NCBI RefSeq assembly: GCF_946480385.1
Contig: NZ_CAMLJP010000103.1
Span: 1-23,222, forward strand
DNA: 23,222 bases
Direction: 5' to 3'
Source of the DNA: an uncultured Azospirillum sp.
Lineage (GTDB): Bacteria; Pseudomonadota; Alphaproteobacteria; Azospirillales; Azospirillaceae
Every line of letters begins with the position of its first letter. Position 1 is the first letter of the stretch. Below are positions 16,926 through 23,222 of the stretch, one piece after another. The notes beneath the pieces were generated by a model, which saw nothing but the letters and a program-made list of their open reading frames with translations, was not told the DNA's origin and ran no database searches. The translations under genes and the position numbers were made by a program.

Positions 16926-19900
16926 ATGCTTCCCGCAAATCTCCTGCCCTCCGGCGCCTCGCTGTCCGCCCTGTTCATCCGGCGGCCGGTCGGCACATCG
17001 CTGCTGATGGTCGGGCTGATGATCCTCGGCATGGTGGCCTACCGCTTCCTGCCGGTGGCGCCGCTGCCGCAGGTGGAATTCCCCACCATCATCGTCACCG
17101 CCTCGCTGCCCGGCGCCAGCCCGGAGACCATGGCCGCCTCCGTCGCCACCCCGCTGGAACGCCGCCTCTCCCGCATCGCCGGCGTGTCGGAGATGACCTC
17201 CAACAGCAAGCTCGGCAGCACCACCGTCGTCGTGCAGTTCGACCTGAACCGCGACGTGGAATCGGCCTCGCGCGACGTGCAGGCCGCCATCAACGCCGCC
17301 GGCGGCGACCTGCCGGCCGACCTGCCCAGCCCGCCCAAGATGCGGCGCATCAACCCGGCCGACGCGCCGGTGATGACGCTGGCGATGACCTCCACCACGC
17401 TCGCCCCCGCCGACCTCTACAATCTGGCCGACAGCATCATCGGCCAGCGCCTGAGCCAGATCGAGGGGGTGGCCCAGGTCTCCATCAACGGGGCGGAGAA
17501 GACGGCGGTGCGCGTGCGCGTCAACGCCGCCGCTGCCGCCAACATGGGCGTCAGCCTGGAATCGATCCGCAGCGTCATCTCCCAGGCCAACGCCAACGGC
17601 CCGAAGGGCAGCTTCGACGGCACCCACGAATCCTGGTCGATCGGCGCCAGCGACCAGCTGTTCGGCGCCGACGCCTACCGCCGGCTGATCGTCACCGAGA
17701 AGAACGGCGCCACCATCCGCCTCGGCGATGTCGCCGAGGTGATCGAGGCGCCGGAGAACAGCCGCACCGCCGCCTGGCAGGACGGCCAGCGCGCCGTCCT
17801 CATCAACATCCAGAAGCAGCCCGGCTCCAACGTGGTGGAGACGGTGGACCGCATCCGGGCGGAGTTGCCGACGCTGCGCGGCTGGATGCCGCCGGGGGTC
17901 AGCCTCGCGGTGCGCACCGACCGCACGCCGACCATCCGCGCCTCCATCGACGACGTGCAGAAGACGCTGGCGGTCACCGTGGCGCTGGTGGTGATGGTGA
18001 TGGCGCTGTTCCTGCGCCGGCTGTGGGCGACCGTCATCCCGGCGGCCTCGGTGCCGCTATCGCTGGCCGGGACCCTCGGCGTGATGTGGATCGTCGGCTA
18101 CAGCCTGGACAATTTCTCGCTGATGGCGCTGACCATCTCGGTCGGCTTCGTGGTGGACGACGCCATCGTCGTCATCGAGAACATCGTCCGCCACATCGAG
18201 AAGGGCGCCAAGCCGTTCGAGGCGGCGGTGAAGGGCGCCCGGCAGGTCGCCTTCACCGTGGTCTCCATCAGCCTGTCGCTGGTCGCCGTCTTCATCCCCA
18301 TCCTGTTCATGGGCGGCATCCAGGGCCGGCTGTTCCGCGAATTCGCCGTGGTGCTGTCGGTCGCCATCGCCGTCTCGGCCGTGGTGTCGCTGACCCTGAC
18401 CCCGATGATGTGCGCCCATCTGCTGGCGCCGGAGGCAGAGCGCAGGCCACCGGGACGCCTCGCCCGCGCGCTCGGCTGGATCGGCGACCGCCTGTTCGGC
18501 CTCTATGCCGGCGGCCTCGACTGGGTGCTGGCCCATCGCCGCACCATGCTGGCAGCGACGGTCGCCATCATCGGCGTCAGCGTCTGGCTCTACGGTCAGG
18601 TGCCGAAGGGCTTCGTGCCGCAGCAGGACACCGGGCTGCTGATCGGCTTCAGCGATCCGCCGCCGGACATCTCCTTCCGCGCCATGGTGACGCGCCAGCG
18701 CGCGCTGCAGGAGGCCGTTTCCGGCGACCCGGCGGTGGCGAGCGTCGGCGGCACCATCGGCGGCGGCGGTCCCGGCGGCACCTATTCCGGCCAGATCTAC
18801 ATCGCCCTGAAACCGAAGGCGGAGCGCGACGACCTGCCCACCGTCACCCAGCGGCTGCGCATGCGCGCCGGCAAGGTGCCGGGGGTGCAGCTCTACCTGA
18901 TGCCGGTGCAGGACATTCGCGTCGGCGGTTTCCAGGGCCGCAGCCAGTACCGCTACAGCCTGCAGGATTCCGACATCGGCGCGCTCAACGATTGGGCGCC
19001 CAAGCTGGTGGAGAAGATGCGCACCCTGCCGGAGCTGGTCGACGTCGCCAACGACCGCCAGAACGGCGGCATCCAGGCCAACGTCATCGTCGACCGCGAC
19101 GCCGCCGCCCGCCTCGGCGTATCCTTGAGCAGCCTGGAGGCGACGCTCTACGACGCCTTCGGCCAGCGGCAGGTCTCGACCATGTATCTGGCGCAGAACC
19201 AGCACAAGGTGGTGCTGGAGGTCGACCCGTCGGAAGCGCTCGGCCCCGACGACCTCAAGCGCATCTACGTCACGGGCCGCAGCGGCATGGTGCCGCTGTC
19301 GGCGGTGTCGCGCGTCGTCATCGGCAACCAAGCCGCCAGCATCCAGCACCAGAGCGGCTTCCCGGTCGCCAATTTGACCTTCGACCTCGCCCCCGGCGTC
19401 TCGCTGTCCCAGGCGACCGAGCTGATCCAGCGCGCTGCCGAGGACATCGGCATGCCCGCCAGCATCCGCGCCGGCTTCCAGGGCGACGCGCGCGCCTTCC
19501 AGCAATCCTCCTCCAGCCAGCCGCTGCTGATCCTGGCGGCGCTGATCACCATCTACATCGTGCTGGGCGTTCTGTACGAAAGCCTGATCCACCCGCTGAC
19601 CATCCTGTCGACCCTGCCGTCGGCCGGGCTGGGGGCGCTGATCGCGCTGATCCTGACCGGCTACGACCTGTCGATCGTGGCGCTGATCGGCATCATCCTG
19701 CTGATCGGCATCGTCAAGAAGAACGCCATCATGATGATCGACTTCGCGCTGGAGGCGGAGCGGGAACGCGGCCTGTCGCCGCTGGAGGCGATCCGCGAGG
19801 CCGGGCTGGTCCGCTTCCGCCCGATCATGATGACGACGATGGCGGCGCTGCTGGGCGCCGTGCCCCTGGCCTTCGACTATGGCACCGGCGGCGAGATCCG

Positions 19901-20045
19901 CCGCCCGCTCGGCATCGCCATCATCGGCGGCCTGCTGGTCAGCCAGATGCTGACGCTCTACACCACGCCGGTGGTCTATCTGACCCTGGAACGGCTGGCC
20001 CTGCGGCGCAGCCGGCGCCACGCCATCGCCGCTCCGGCGGAATAG
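16926..20045 (+). CDS. mdtC: RND multidrug efflux permease 2 (MdtC-like)
   Basis: This 1039-residue RND pump subunit of the HAE-1 type is complete. It has FIRRPVGTSLLM at the first helix, the proton-relay pair Asp411-Asp412 (FVVDDAIVVIEN), two porter-domain repeats, and [18 protein letters not shown] in the second bundle with the essential lysine. In Escherichia coli MdtB and MdtC form a mixed trimer; the adjacent paralog here suggests the same. With permease 1 frameshifted, this subunit may act alone or not at all. The start ATG 16926 lies six bases after the permease 1 stop, with GGAG about ten bases upstream. The stop is 11 bp from the sigma-factor gene, so all appear to be one operon. Drug substrates of MdtABC (bile salts, novobiocin) are known for Escherichia coli only. 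Confidence 0.93.
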   Translation: MLPANLLPSGASLSALFIRRPVGTSLLMVGLMILGMVAYRFLPVAPLPQVEFPTIIVTASLPGASPETMAASVATPLERRLSRIAGVSEMTSNSKLGSTTVVVQFDLNRDVESASRDVQAAINAAGGDLPADLPSPPKMRRINPADAPVMTLAMTSTTLAPADLYNLADSIIGQRLSQIEGVAQVSINGAEKTAVRVRVNAAAAANMGVSLESIRSVISQANANGPKGSFDGTHESWSIGASDQLFGADAYRRLIVTEKNGATIRLGDVAEVIEAPENSRTAAWQDGQRAVLINIQKQPGSNVVETVDRIRAELPTLRGWMPPGVSLAVRTDRTPTIRASIDDVQKTLAVTVALVVMVMALFLRRLWATVIPAASVPLSLAGTLGVMWIVGYSLDNFSLMALTISVGFVVDDAIVVIENIVRHIEKGAKPFEAAVKGARQVAFTVVSISLSLVAVFIPILFMGGIQGRLFREFAVVLSVAIAVSAVVSLTLTPMMCAHLLAPEAERRPPGRLARALGWIGDRLFGLYAGGLDWVLAHRRTMLAATVAIIGVSVWLYGQVPKGFVPQQDTGLLIGFSDPPPDISFRAMVTRQRALQEAVSGDPAVASVGGTIGGGGPGGTYSGQIYIALKPKAERDDLPTVTQRLRMRAGKVPGVQLYLMPVQDIRVGGFQGRSQYRYSLQDSDIGALNDWAPKLVEKMRTLPELVDVANDRQNGGIQANVIVDRDAAARLGVSLSSLEATLYDAFGQRQVSTMYLAQNQHKVVLEVDPSEALGPDDLKRIYVTGRSGMVPLSAVSRVVIGNQAASIQHQSGFPVANLTFDLAPGVSLSQATELIQRAAEDIGMPASIRAGFQGDARAFQQSSSSQPLLILAALITIYIVLGVLYESLIHPLTILSTLPSAGLGALIALILTGYDLSIVALIGIILLIGIVKKNAIMMIDFALEAERERGLSPLEAIREAGLVRFRPIMMTTMAALLGAVPLAFDYGTGGEIRRPLGIAIIGGLLVSQMLTLYTTPVVYLTLERLALRRSRRHAIAAPAE

Positions 20046-20056
20046 GGGGGCGGCGA

Positions 20057-20701
20057 ATGGGTGCGGTTCTCTCTCTTCACGTCGCGCCGTGCTGGCGCCC
20101 CTCCGCCCTGTTGGGCATAGTTCTCGCCCACGGCATGAGCGGAGCCCCGGTGGCCCACGACACCGACAGCGACGACGGGTTGATGGAGCGCGTGGCCGGT
20201 GGCGATGCCGCCGCCTTCGACCGGCTGGCCGCCCGCCACATGCGCCGCGCCGTGGCGCTGGCCCAGCGGATGACCGGCAACCCGTCCGACGCCGACGAGA
20301 TCGCGCAGGAGGCATTCCTGCGGGTCTGGCAGCATGCCGGCCGCTGGGACGGGGCGCGGGCCGCCTTCACCACATGGCTCTACCGCATCGTCATGAACCT
20401 CGCCATCGACCGTGGCCGCCGCCCCGGCTGGTCGCCGCTGGAGGAGGCCGGCGATCCGCCAGACGAGTCCCCCGACGCGCTGACCCGCATCGCCGAGAGA
20501 CAGACCGCCAAGCGGGTCAACCGGGCGCTGGCCACCTTGCCCGACCGCCAGCGCGCCGCCGTCGTGCTGTTCCATCAGGAGGGGCTCAGCCTGCGGCAGG
20601 CCGCCGAAATCCTGACCATGAGCGAAAGCGCCTTCGCCTCGCTGCTGGCCCGCGCCCGCGCCGCGCTGAAGACCGCGCTCACCGCCACCGACGCCCCATG
20701 A
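20057..20701 (+). CDS. ECF-type RNA polymerase sigma factor
   Basis: This is a sigma-70 family factor of the extracytoplasmic function type, which redirects RNA polymerase to stress promoters. From ATG 20057 it has 214 residues. Region 2 spans about 42-120 (LMERVAGGDAAAFDRLAARH, then DADEIAQEAFLRVW and FTTWLYRIVMNLAIDRGRR), a short acidic linker follows, and region 4 spans about 150-205 (LPDRQRAAVVLFHQEGLSLRQAAEILTMSE), with the helix-turn-helix at its end. Regions 1 and 3 are absent, as expected. ATG 20057 has a GGGGGG site six bases upstream. ATG 20135 and GTG 20150 (GGAG five bases before) are plausible shorter starts that would drop a non-conserved leader. It follows the RND permease by 11 bp, and its stop overlaps the ATG at 20698. 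Confidence 0.92.
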   Translation: MGAVLSLHVAPCWRPSALLGIVLAHGMSGAPVAHDTDSDDGLMERVAGGDAAAFDRLAARHMRRAVALAQRMTGNPSDADEIAQEAFLRVWQHAGRWDGARAAFTTWLYRIVMNLAIDRGRRPGWSPLEEAGDPPDESPDALTRIAERQTAKRVNRALATLPDRQRAAVVLFHQEGLSLRQAAEILTMSESAFASLLARARAALKTALTATDAP

Positions 20702-20710
20702 GGAGGGAGG
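20701..20710 (+). promoter_or_regulatory. double Shine-Dalgarno before the anti-sigma candidate
   Basis: AGGAGGGAGG at 20701-20710 contains AGGAGG and GGAGG. The second lies five bases before ATG 20716, which decides that start over the in-frame ATG 20698. It begins at the last base of the sigma-factor stop codon. An out-of-frame ATG-CCA-TGA sits at 20711-20719. Confidence 0.7.
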
Positions 20711-20715
20711 ATGCC

Positions 20716-21159
20716 ATGACCGACGAAGACTTCCTCCGCCACCTGGACGATTACGGCGCCGCGCCGGAGCGCTGGCCGCCAGAGCTGCGCGCCGCGGCCG
20801 ACGCCGCGCTCGCCCGCTCCCCCACCCTGCGCACGGCGCTGGAGGACGCGCAGTCCTTCGACCGGCTGCTCGCCACCCCTGCCCCACCGGTGGAGGACGC
20901 CCGCGTCGACCGGCTGCTGGCCGCCGTCGGCAAGGCGGCGCGCGGCATGCCGCAGGACAGCATCGCGGTGCTGCTGCTCGGCCGGATGCCGCGGCGGACG
21001 GTCGCCGGCTTCTGCGTCGCCCTTCTCATGCTCGGCTGGCTGACTGGAGGTTGGCTGACCGGCCAGCTTGCCGGCCCCGCCCCCACCGCACCGCGCAGCC
21101 AGGAGCTGGCCCTGCTGAGCGACGAGGTCGTCACCCTGTTCGACGGAGACTCCCGATGA
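20716..21159 (+). CDS. membrane-anchored anti-sigma factor candidate
   Basis: This 147-residue protein has a cytoplasmic N-terminal part with DYGAAPERWPPELRAAADAALARSP (about 12-36), a helical region with VEDARVDRLLAAVGKAA, one membrane helix at about 95-116 (TVAGFCVALLMLGWLTGGWLTG) and a short periplasmic tail of about 30 residues. That topology, and its place between an ECF sigma gene and a periplasmic sensor-like gene, fit an anti-sigma factor that holds the sigma factor at the membrane. No zinc-binding HXXXCXXC motif is present, so it is not of the classical ZAS type. The start ATG 20716 is set by the strong site at 20701-20710. The stop overlaps the next start (ATGA at 21156-21159). The function is inferred from context more than from sequence. 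Confidence 0.75.
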   Translation: MTDEDFLRHLDDYGAAPERWPPELRAAADAALARSPTLRTALEDAQSFDRLLATPAPPVEDARVDRLLAAVGKAARGMPQDSIAVLLLGRMPRRTVAGFCVALLMLGWLTGGWLTGQLAGPAPTAPRSQELALLSDEVVTLFDGDSR

Positions 21160-21653
21160 GCGGTTTCGCCGCCCCCCAGCCATCCGTCCTGACGAGGCTC
21201 CGCCAGCGGATCAGTCTGCGCACGCTGGCCCTGGCGTCGCTGGCGCTCAACCTGTTCCTCGGCGCCATGCTGGTGGCGACGATCCGCAACCCGCCGCCCC
21301 CGCCCTACAGGCCGATGCCGGACCGTTTCGTCGAGCATGTGGCGGCCGACCTGTCCAATGCCGACGCCGCCGTCCTGCGCGCCGCCTTCGAGCCGCTGCG
21401 CCCGCGCTACGACGCGCTGTCGCAGGACTACCGCGAGGCCGGACAGCGGGTGCGCGCCCTGCTCCAGGCCGAGCCTGTGGATTTCGACTCCCTGCGCGCC
21501 GCGACCTCCGCCGCCCGCGCCAAGCGCCGCCAGATCGGCGAACTGACCGAGGAAACCGTGCTGTCGATCCTGCCCGACCTGTCGCCGGCCGGCCGGCTGC
21601 GGCTGGTCGGCGGGCCGGGGTCGGAGAAGCAGCCTCATCCGCCCAAAAAATAG
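21156..21653 (+). CDS. periplasmic sensor-like protein (heavy-metal sensor / Spy-CpxP type)
   Basis: This 165-residue protein has one N-terminal membrane anchor (about 22-42, LRTLALASLALNLFLGAMLVA), a proline run NPPPPPYRP, and an alpha-helical periplasmic domain with a central hairpin (about 55-145): FVEHVAADLSNADAAVLRAAFEPLR, then helices rich in Arg, Ala and Glu, then ETVLSILPDLSPAGRLRLV. This matches the heavy-metal-resistance / CnrX and Spy-CpxP group. The domain has only one histidine (His61) and no cysteine, so the His/Met cobalt-nickel site of CnrX is not seen and the signal is unknown. The start ATG 21156 overlaps the anti-sigma stop, with GGAG seven bases upstream. It is the last gene of the operon; six A residues before the TAG encode the lysine tail. 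Confidence 0.8.
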   Translation: MSGFAAPQPSVLTRLRQRISLRTLALASLALNLFLGAMLVATIRNPPPPPYRPMPDRFVEHVAADLSNADAAVLRAAFEPLRPRYDALSQDYREAGQRVRALLQAEPVDFDSLRAATSAARAKRRQIGELTEETVLSILPDLSPAGRLRLVGGPGSEKQPHPPKK

Positions 21654-21663
21654 GCAAACCCAC

Positions 21664-21779
21664 TCATCCACAGGCCGGACAGGCCAGCCGGAAGGGTGTG
21701 GATGATTCTGTTCGGAGATTGCGCACACATCTATCCACAGATTCTGTGGAGAAGAAAACCAGCGGAAATTTTATCCACA
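21664..21779. other. cluster of five DnaA boxes, candidate replication origin or DnaA-binding locus
   Basis: One exact DnaA box TTATCCACA lies at 21771-21779 (plus). Four sites with one mismatch are TCATCCACA 21664-21672 (plus), its reverse complement TGTGGATGA 21697-21705 (minus), CTATCCACA 21731-21739 (plus) and TGTGGAGAA 21745-21753 (minus). A weaker two-mismatch site is at 21835-21843. An A/T-richer stretch at about 21755-21812 beside the exact box could be an unwinding element. GANTC (CcrM) sites are at 21704-21708 and 21740-21744. The layout is origin-like, but DnaA-titration or a DnaA-controlled promoter for the downstream gene is also possible. No dnaA, repABC or parAB gene is in the window. 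Confidence 0.65.
21735..21749. repeat. perfect 7-1-7 palindrome linking two opposed DnaA boxes
   Basis: CCACAGA 21735-21741 and TCTGTGG 21743-21749 are perfect inverted copies with T at the centre. The palindrome joins the box at 21731-21739 to the opposed box at 21745-21753, so the pair may bind DnaA cooperatively. Confidence 0.6.
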
Positions 21780-21856
21780 CAAATTCACAAGTTATCATCC
21801 CCAAGTTTTATCGCCCGCCTTCCCATGGATCCTTGTATCCACCACCGATCCGGCAT

Positions 21857-21873
21857 ATCCAACTAACGTGGAT
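21857..21873. promoter_or_regulatory. inverted repeat upstream of the RHH gene, possible operator
   Basis: ATCCA 21857-21861 and TGGAT 21869-21873 face each other seven bases apart, 24 bp before the ribbon-helix-helix start, and another ATCCA lies 20 bp upstream at 21837-21841. Such short spaced repeats suit autoregulation by RHH proteins, but the arms also resemble partial DnaA boxes. Confidence 0.3.
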
Positions 21874-21897
21874 CAGCAAGATTGGTGGGGGATCGTC

Positions 21898-22152
21898 ATG
21901 ATCGGAGATCCGTTTCATCCAAAGAAGGCGACGATCTCTTTGCGCGTTGATCGCCGAATCAAAGATGTCGCCAAGAATTACGCACGTCAGCGGCAGACGC
22001 CTCTGGCCGAGGTCATGCGCGACCTCTTGGCCCGCTACGTCGCCGAATGCGCGCGGGAGAATGCCCAGGCGACCCCGGACCTGTTGAAGGACCGGCCGAC
22101 GCAATATGTGGATTTCGCAAAGCTGGAAGGCCTGATGGGCCATCAGGAGTAG
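21898..22152 (+). CDS. small ribbon-helix-helix DNA-binding protein
   Basis: This is an 84-residue protein. Residues 10-18 (KATISLRVD) form the expected DNA-binding strand with alternating polar and hydrophobic residues. They are followed by helix RRIKDVAKNYARQRQ and helix TPLAEVMRDLLARYV, a classical ribbon-helix-helix dimer fold of antitoxins and small repressors. The C-terminal part (about 55-84) is short, acidic and polar, and could contact a partner. No toxin gene is adjacent. The start ATG 21898 has GGTGGGGGA about six bases upstream; a GTG at 21868 is in frame but less likely. It follows a DnaA-box cluster and an inverted repeat that may be its operator. The target is unknown. Confidence 0.75.
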   Translation: MIGDPFHPKKATISLRVDRRIKDVAKNYARQRQTPLAEVMRDLLARYVAECARENAQATPDLLKDRPTQYVDFAKLEGLMGHQE

Positions 22153-22173
22153 GCCCGCCCATCTTGAGCGGGC
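22153..22173 (+). terminator. weak hairpin after the RHH gene
   Basis: GCCCGC 22153-22158 pairs with GCGGGC 22168-22173 around CCATCTTGA, directly after the stop codon. There is no T-run, and an overlapping GGCGG/CCGCC hairpin follows, so termination is only possible, not clear. Confidence 0.35.
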
Positions 22174-22228
22174 GGCTCCGCCCCCATACATCGACGGTGG
22201 ACAAGCAGCCAGGGGAAGGAGCCCCGCC

Positions 22229-22711
22229 ATGCCGCCCACCGCCCAGTCTTACACAGGCCCCGGTTCGTCCACAGCCGCCGACAGCCTGCACATCGCCTGC
22301 CCGCATTGCGACACGCTGAACCGCGTGCCTCCGGCCCGTCTGGGCGGCGGCAAGTGCGGCCGTTGCGGCAATGCCCTGTTCGAAGGAAAGCCGGTGGCGC
22401 TCGACGCCCGCCGCTTCGCCGCGCATGCCGAGAAGAGCGACCTGCCGCTGCTGATCGACTTCTGGGCCGAGTGGTGCGGCCCCTGCCGCATGATGGCCCC
22501 CGTCTTCGCCCAGGCCGCGGCCCAGCTGGAACCCCACGTCCGCCTCGCCAAGATCGACACCGAGGCTTCTGCCGACCTCGCCGGCCGCTTCGGCATCCGC
22601 AGCATCCCGTCGCTGGTCCTGGTCCACCATGGCCGCGAAATCGCCCGAACCGCCGGCGCCATGCCGCTTCCGGCCCTGGTGACGTGGGTGCGGCAGACGC
22701 TGGGCCGATAG
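22229..22711 (+). CDS. trxC: thioredoxin 2
   Basis: This cytoplasmic dithiol reductase keeps protein disulfides reduced and helps in oxidative stress. The 160-residue protein has the N-terminal zinc-binding pair of TrxC, Cys24-Cys27 (CPHC) and Cys43-Cys46 (CGRC). A thioredoxin domain follows with active site WCGPC (Cys83, Cys86) in FWAEWCGPCRMMAP, and the cis-proline segment IRSIPSLVLV. The length is slightly above the usual 140 because of a Ser/Thr/Pro-rich leader of about 20 residues. The start ATG 22229 has GGAAGGAG with seven bases to the ATG. It is convergent with the chemotaxis gene, 23 bp between stops. No regulator site was recognised. Confidence 0.95.
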   Translation: MPPTAQSYTGPGSSTAADSLHIACPHCDTLNRVPPARLGGGKCGRCGNALFEGKPVALDARRFAAHAEKSDLPLLIDFWAEWCGPCRMMAPVFAQAAAQLEPHVRLAKIDTEASADLAGRFGIRSIPSLVLVHHGREIARTAGAMPLPALVTWVRQTLGR

Positions 22712-22734
22712 GCCCGCCGCCCGCCGCGCTCCCC

Positions 22735-23222
22735 CTACGCCGCCCGCACCGTCGCGATGAAGGTCCCCACCTCCTTGCGCAGGCGCTCGGCCTCGACCGC
22801 CAGTTCCTGCGAGGTGCCGTGGACGCGGCCGGCGGCGTCGCCGGTCTCGTGGACGGCGGTGCTGACGCCGGCGATGTTGCTCGACACCTCCTCGGTGCCC
22901 TGCGCCGCCTGGGTGACGCTGGAGGCGATCTCGCGGGTGGCGGCGGCCTGTTCCTCGATGGCGGCGGCGATGGCGGTGGTGATCTCGCTCATTTGGCCGA
23001 TGGTCTTGCCGATGCTGCCGATGGCCTTCTGAGCGCCGCCGGTGGTCTGCTGAATCTCCTGCACCTTGGCCTGGATCTCGTCGGTGGCGCGCGCGGTCTG
23101 GCTGGCGAGCGCCTTCACCTCGCTCGCCACCACGGCAAAGCCCTTGCCGGCCTCGCCGGCGCGGGCCGCCTCGATGGTGGCGTTCAGCGCCAGCAGGTTG
23201 GTTTGCGCGGCGATGCCGCTGA
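22735..23222 (-). CDS. methyl-accepting chemotaxis protein, 3' part (5' end outside the window)
   Basis: About 162 C-terminal residues of a chemoreceptor are visible, and the frame is open through the right edge. The signalling hairpin tip is at the edge: [39 protein letters not shown], followed by the descending coiled coil with [17 protein letters not shown] and [23 protein letters not shown], a methylation-helix pattern. It ends [11 protein letters not shown] and TAG at 22735-22737, with no pentapeptide tether for CheR. The sensing domain and membrane topology are outside the window. It is a separate gene from the receptor at 657-2366, which ends differently (RFLTEVRQQ). Confidence 0.93.
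   Translation of the reverse strand, partial: SGIAAQTNLLALNATIEAARAGEAGKGFAVVASEVKALASQTARATDEIQAKVQEIQQTTGGAQKAIGSIGKTIGQMSEITTAIAAAIEEQAAATREIASSVTQAAQGTEEVSSNIAGVSTAVHETGDAAGRVHGTSQELAVEAERLRKEVGTFIATVRAA

Noticed and set aside
15744..20315. Long minus-strand ORFs over the RND permeases
   Set aside because: They are shadows of strongly biased permease codons. The repeated His, Gln, Asp and Gly-rich text is typical of such frames.
13763..20701. A single open frame of 2312 codons joining permease 1 to the sigma factor
   Set aside because: After the insertion near 16008 this frame is out of phase with both permeases, giving low-complexity Arg/Ala/Gly-rich sequence typical of GC-rich shadow frames. 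It only happens to meet the sigma-factor frame. It is not a fusion protein.
1..23222. CRISPR arrays, tRNA or rRNA genes, and insertion sequences
   Set aside because: No regularly spaced repeats, cloverleaf sequences, rRNA segments, transposase-like proteins or terminal inverted repeats with target duplications were seen by reading both strands.

Overview
The window is a very GC-rich stretch of an alphaproteobacterial chromosome or chromid, most like Azospirillum or a related Rhodospirillales genus. This is an inference from the strong G/C bias at third codon positions, GTG starts, two chemotaxis receptors, a glutaryl-CoA dehydrogenase, and GANTC sites near a DnaA-box cluster. No rRNA, tRNA, CRISPR array or insertion sequence was seen.

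Left part (1-7615). The tail of a small membrane protein is followed by a complete methyl-accepting chemotaxis protein. A composite inverted-repeat element then separates this from a convergent glutaryl-CoA dehydrogenase gene. Next come a DedA/VTT membrane domain fused to an ATP-grasp ligase domain, a convergent EamA-type exporter, and a DUF1345 membrane protein. A decayed second copy of the 3' end of the ATP-grasp gene lies on the far side of the exporter gene.

Iron region (7608-11240). A minus-strand operon encodes a TonB-dependent siderophore receptor, a PepSY-type inner-membrane protein and a 62-residue two-helix membrane protein. A Fur-box-like sequence lies just upstream of the receptor start. 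Together these genes fit uptake of ferric siderophore and its handling at the inner membrane.

Efflux and stress region (11472-21653). A solitary DUF3800 protein ends in a clear hairpin terminator. It is followed by a tightly packed plus-strand run: RND adaptor, RND permease 1, RND permease 2, ECF sigma factor, membrane anti-sigma candidate, and periplasmic sensor-like protein. Permease 1 carries a one-base insertion at 16007-16009 that breaks its frame. The order recalls Cnr-type control of RND efflux, but the pump is of the multidrug (MdtABC) type and the sensor lacks the usual histidine ligands.

Right end (21654-23222). An A/T-richer gap holds five DnaA boxes within 116 bp, one of them exact, followed by a small ribbon-helix-helix protein, thioredoxin 2 (trxC), and the 3' part of a second chemotaxis receptor on the minus strand. 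The DnaA-box cluster is a candidate replication origin or DnaA-titration or regulatory site. With the sigma-factor module and the broken permease it is the most interesting part of the window.
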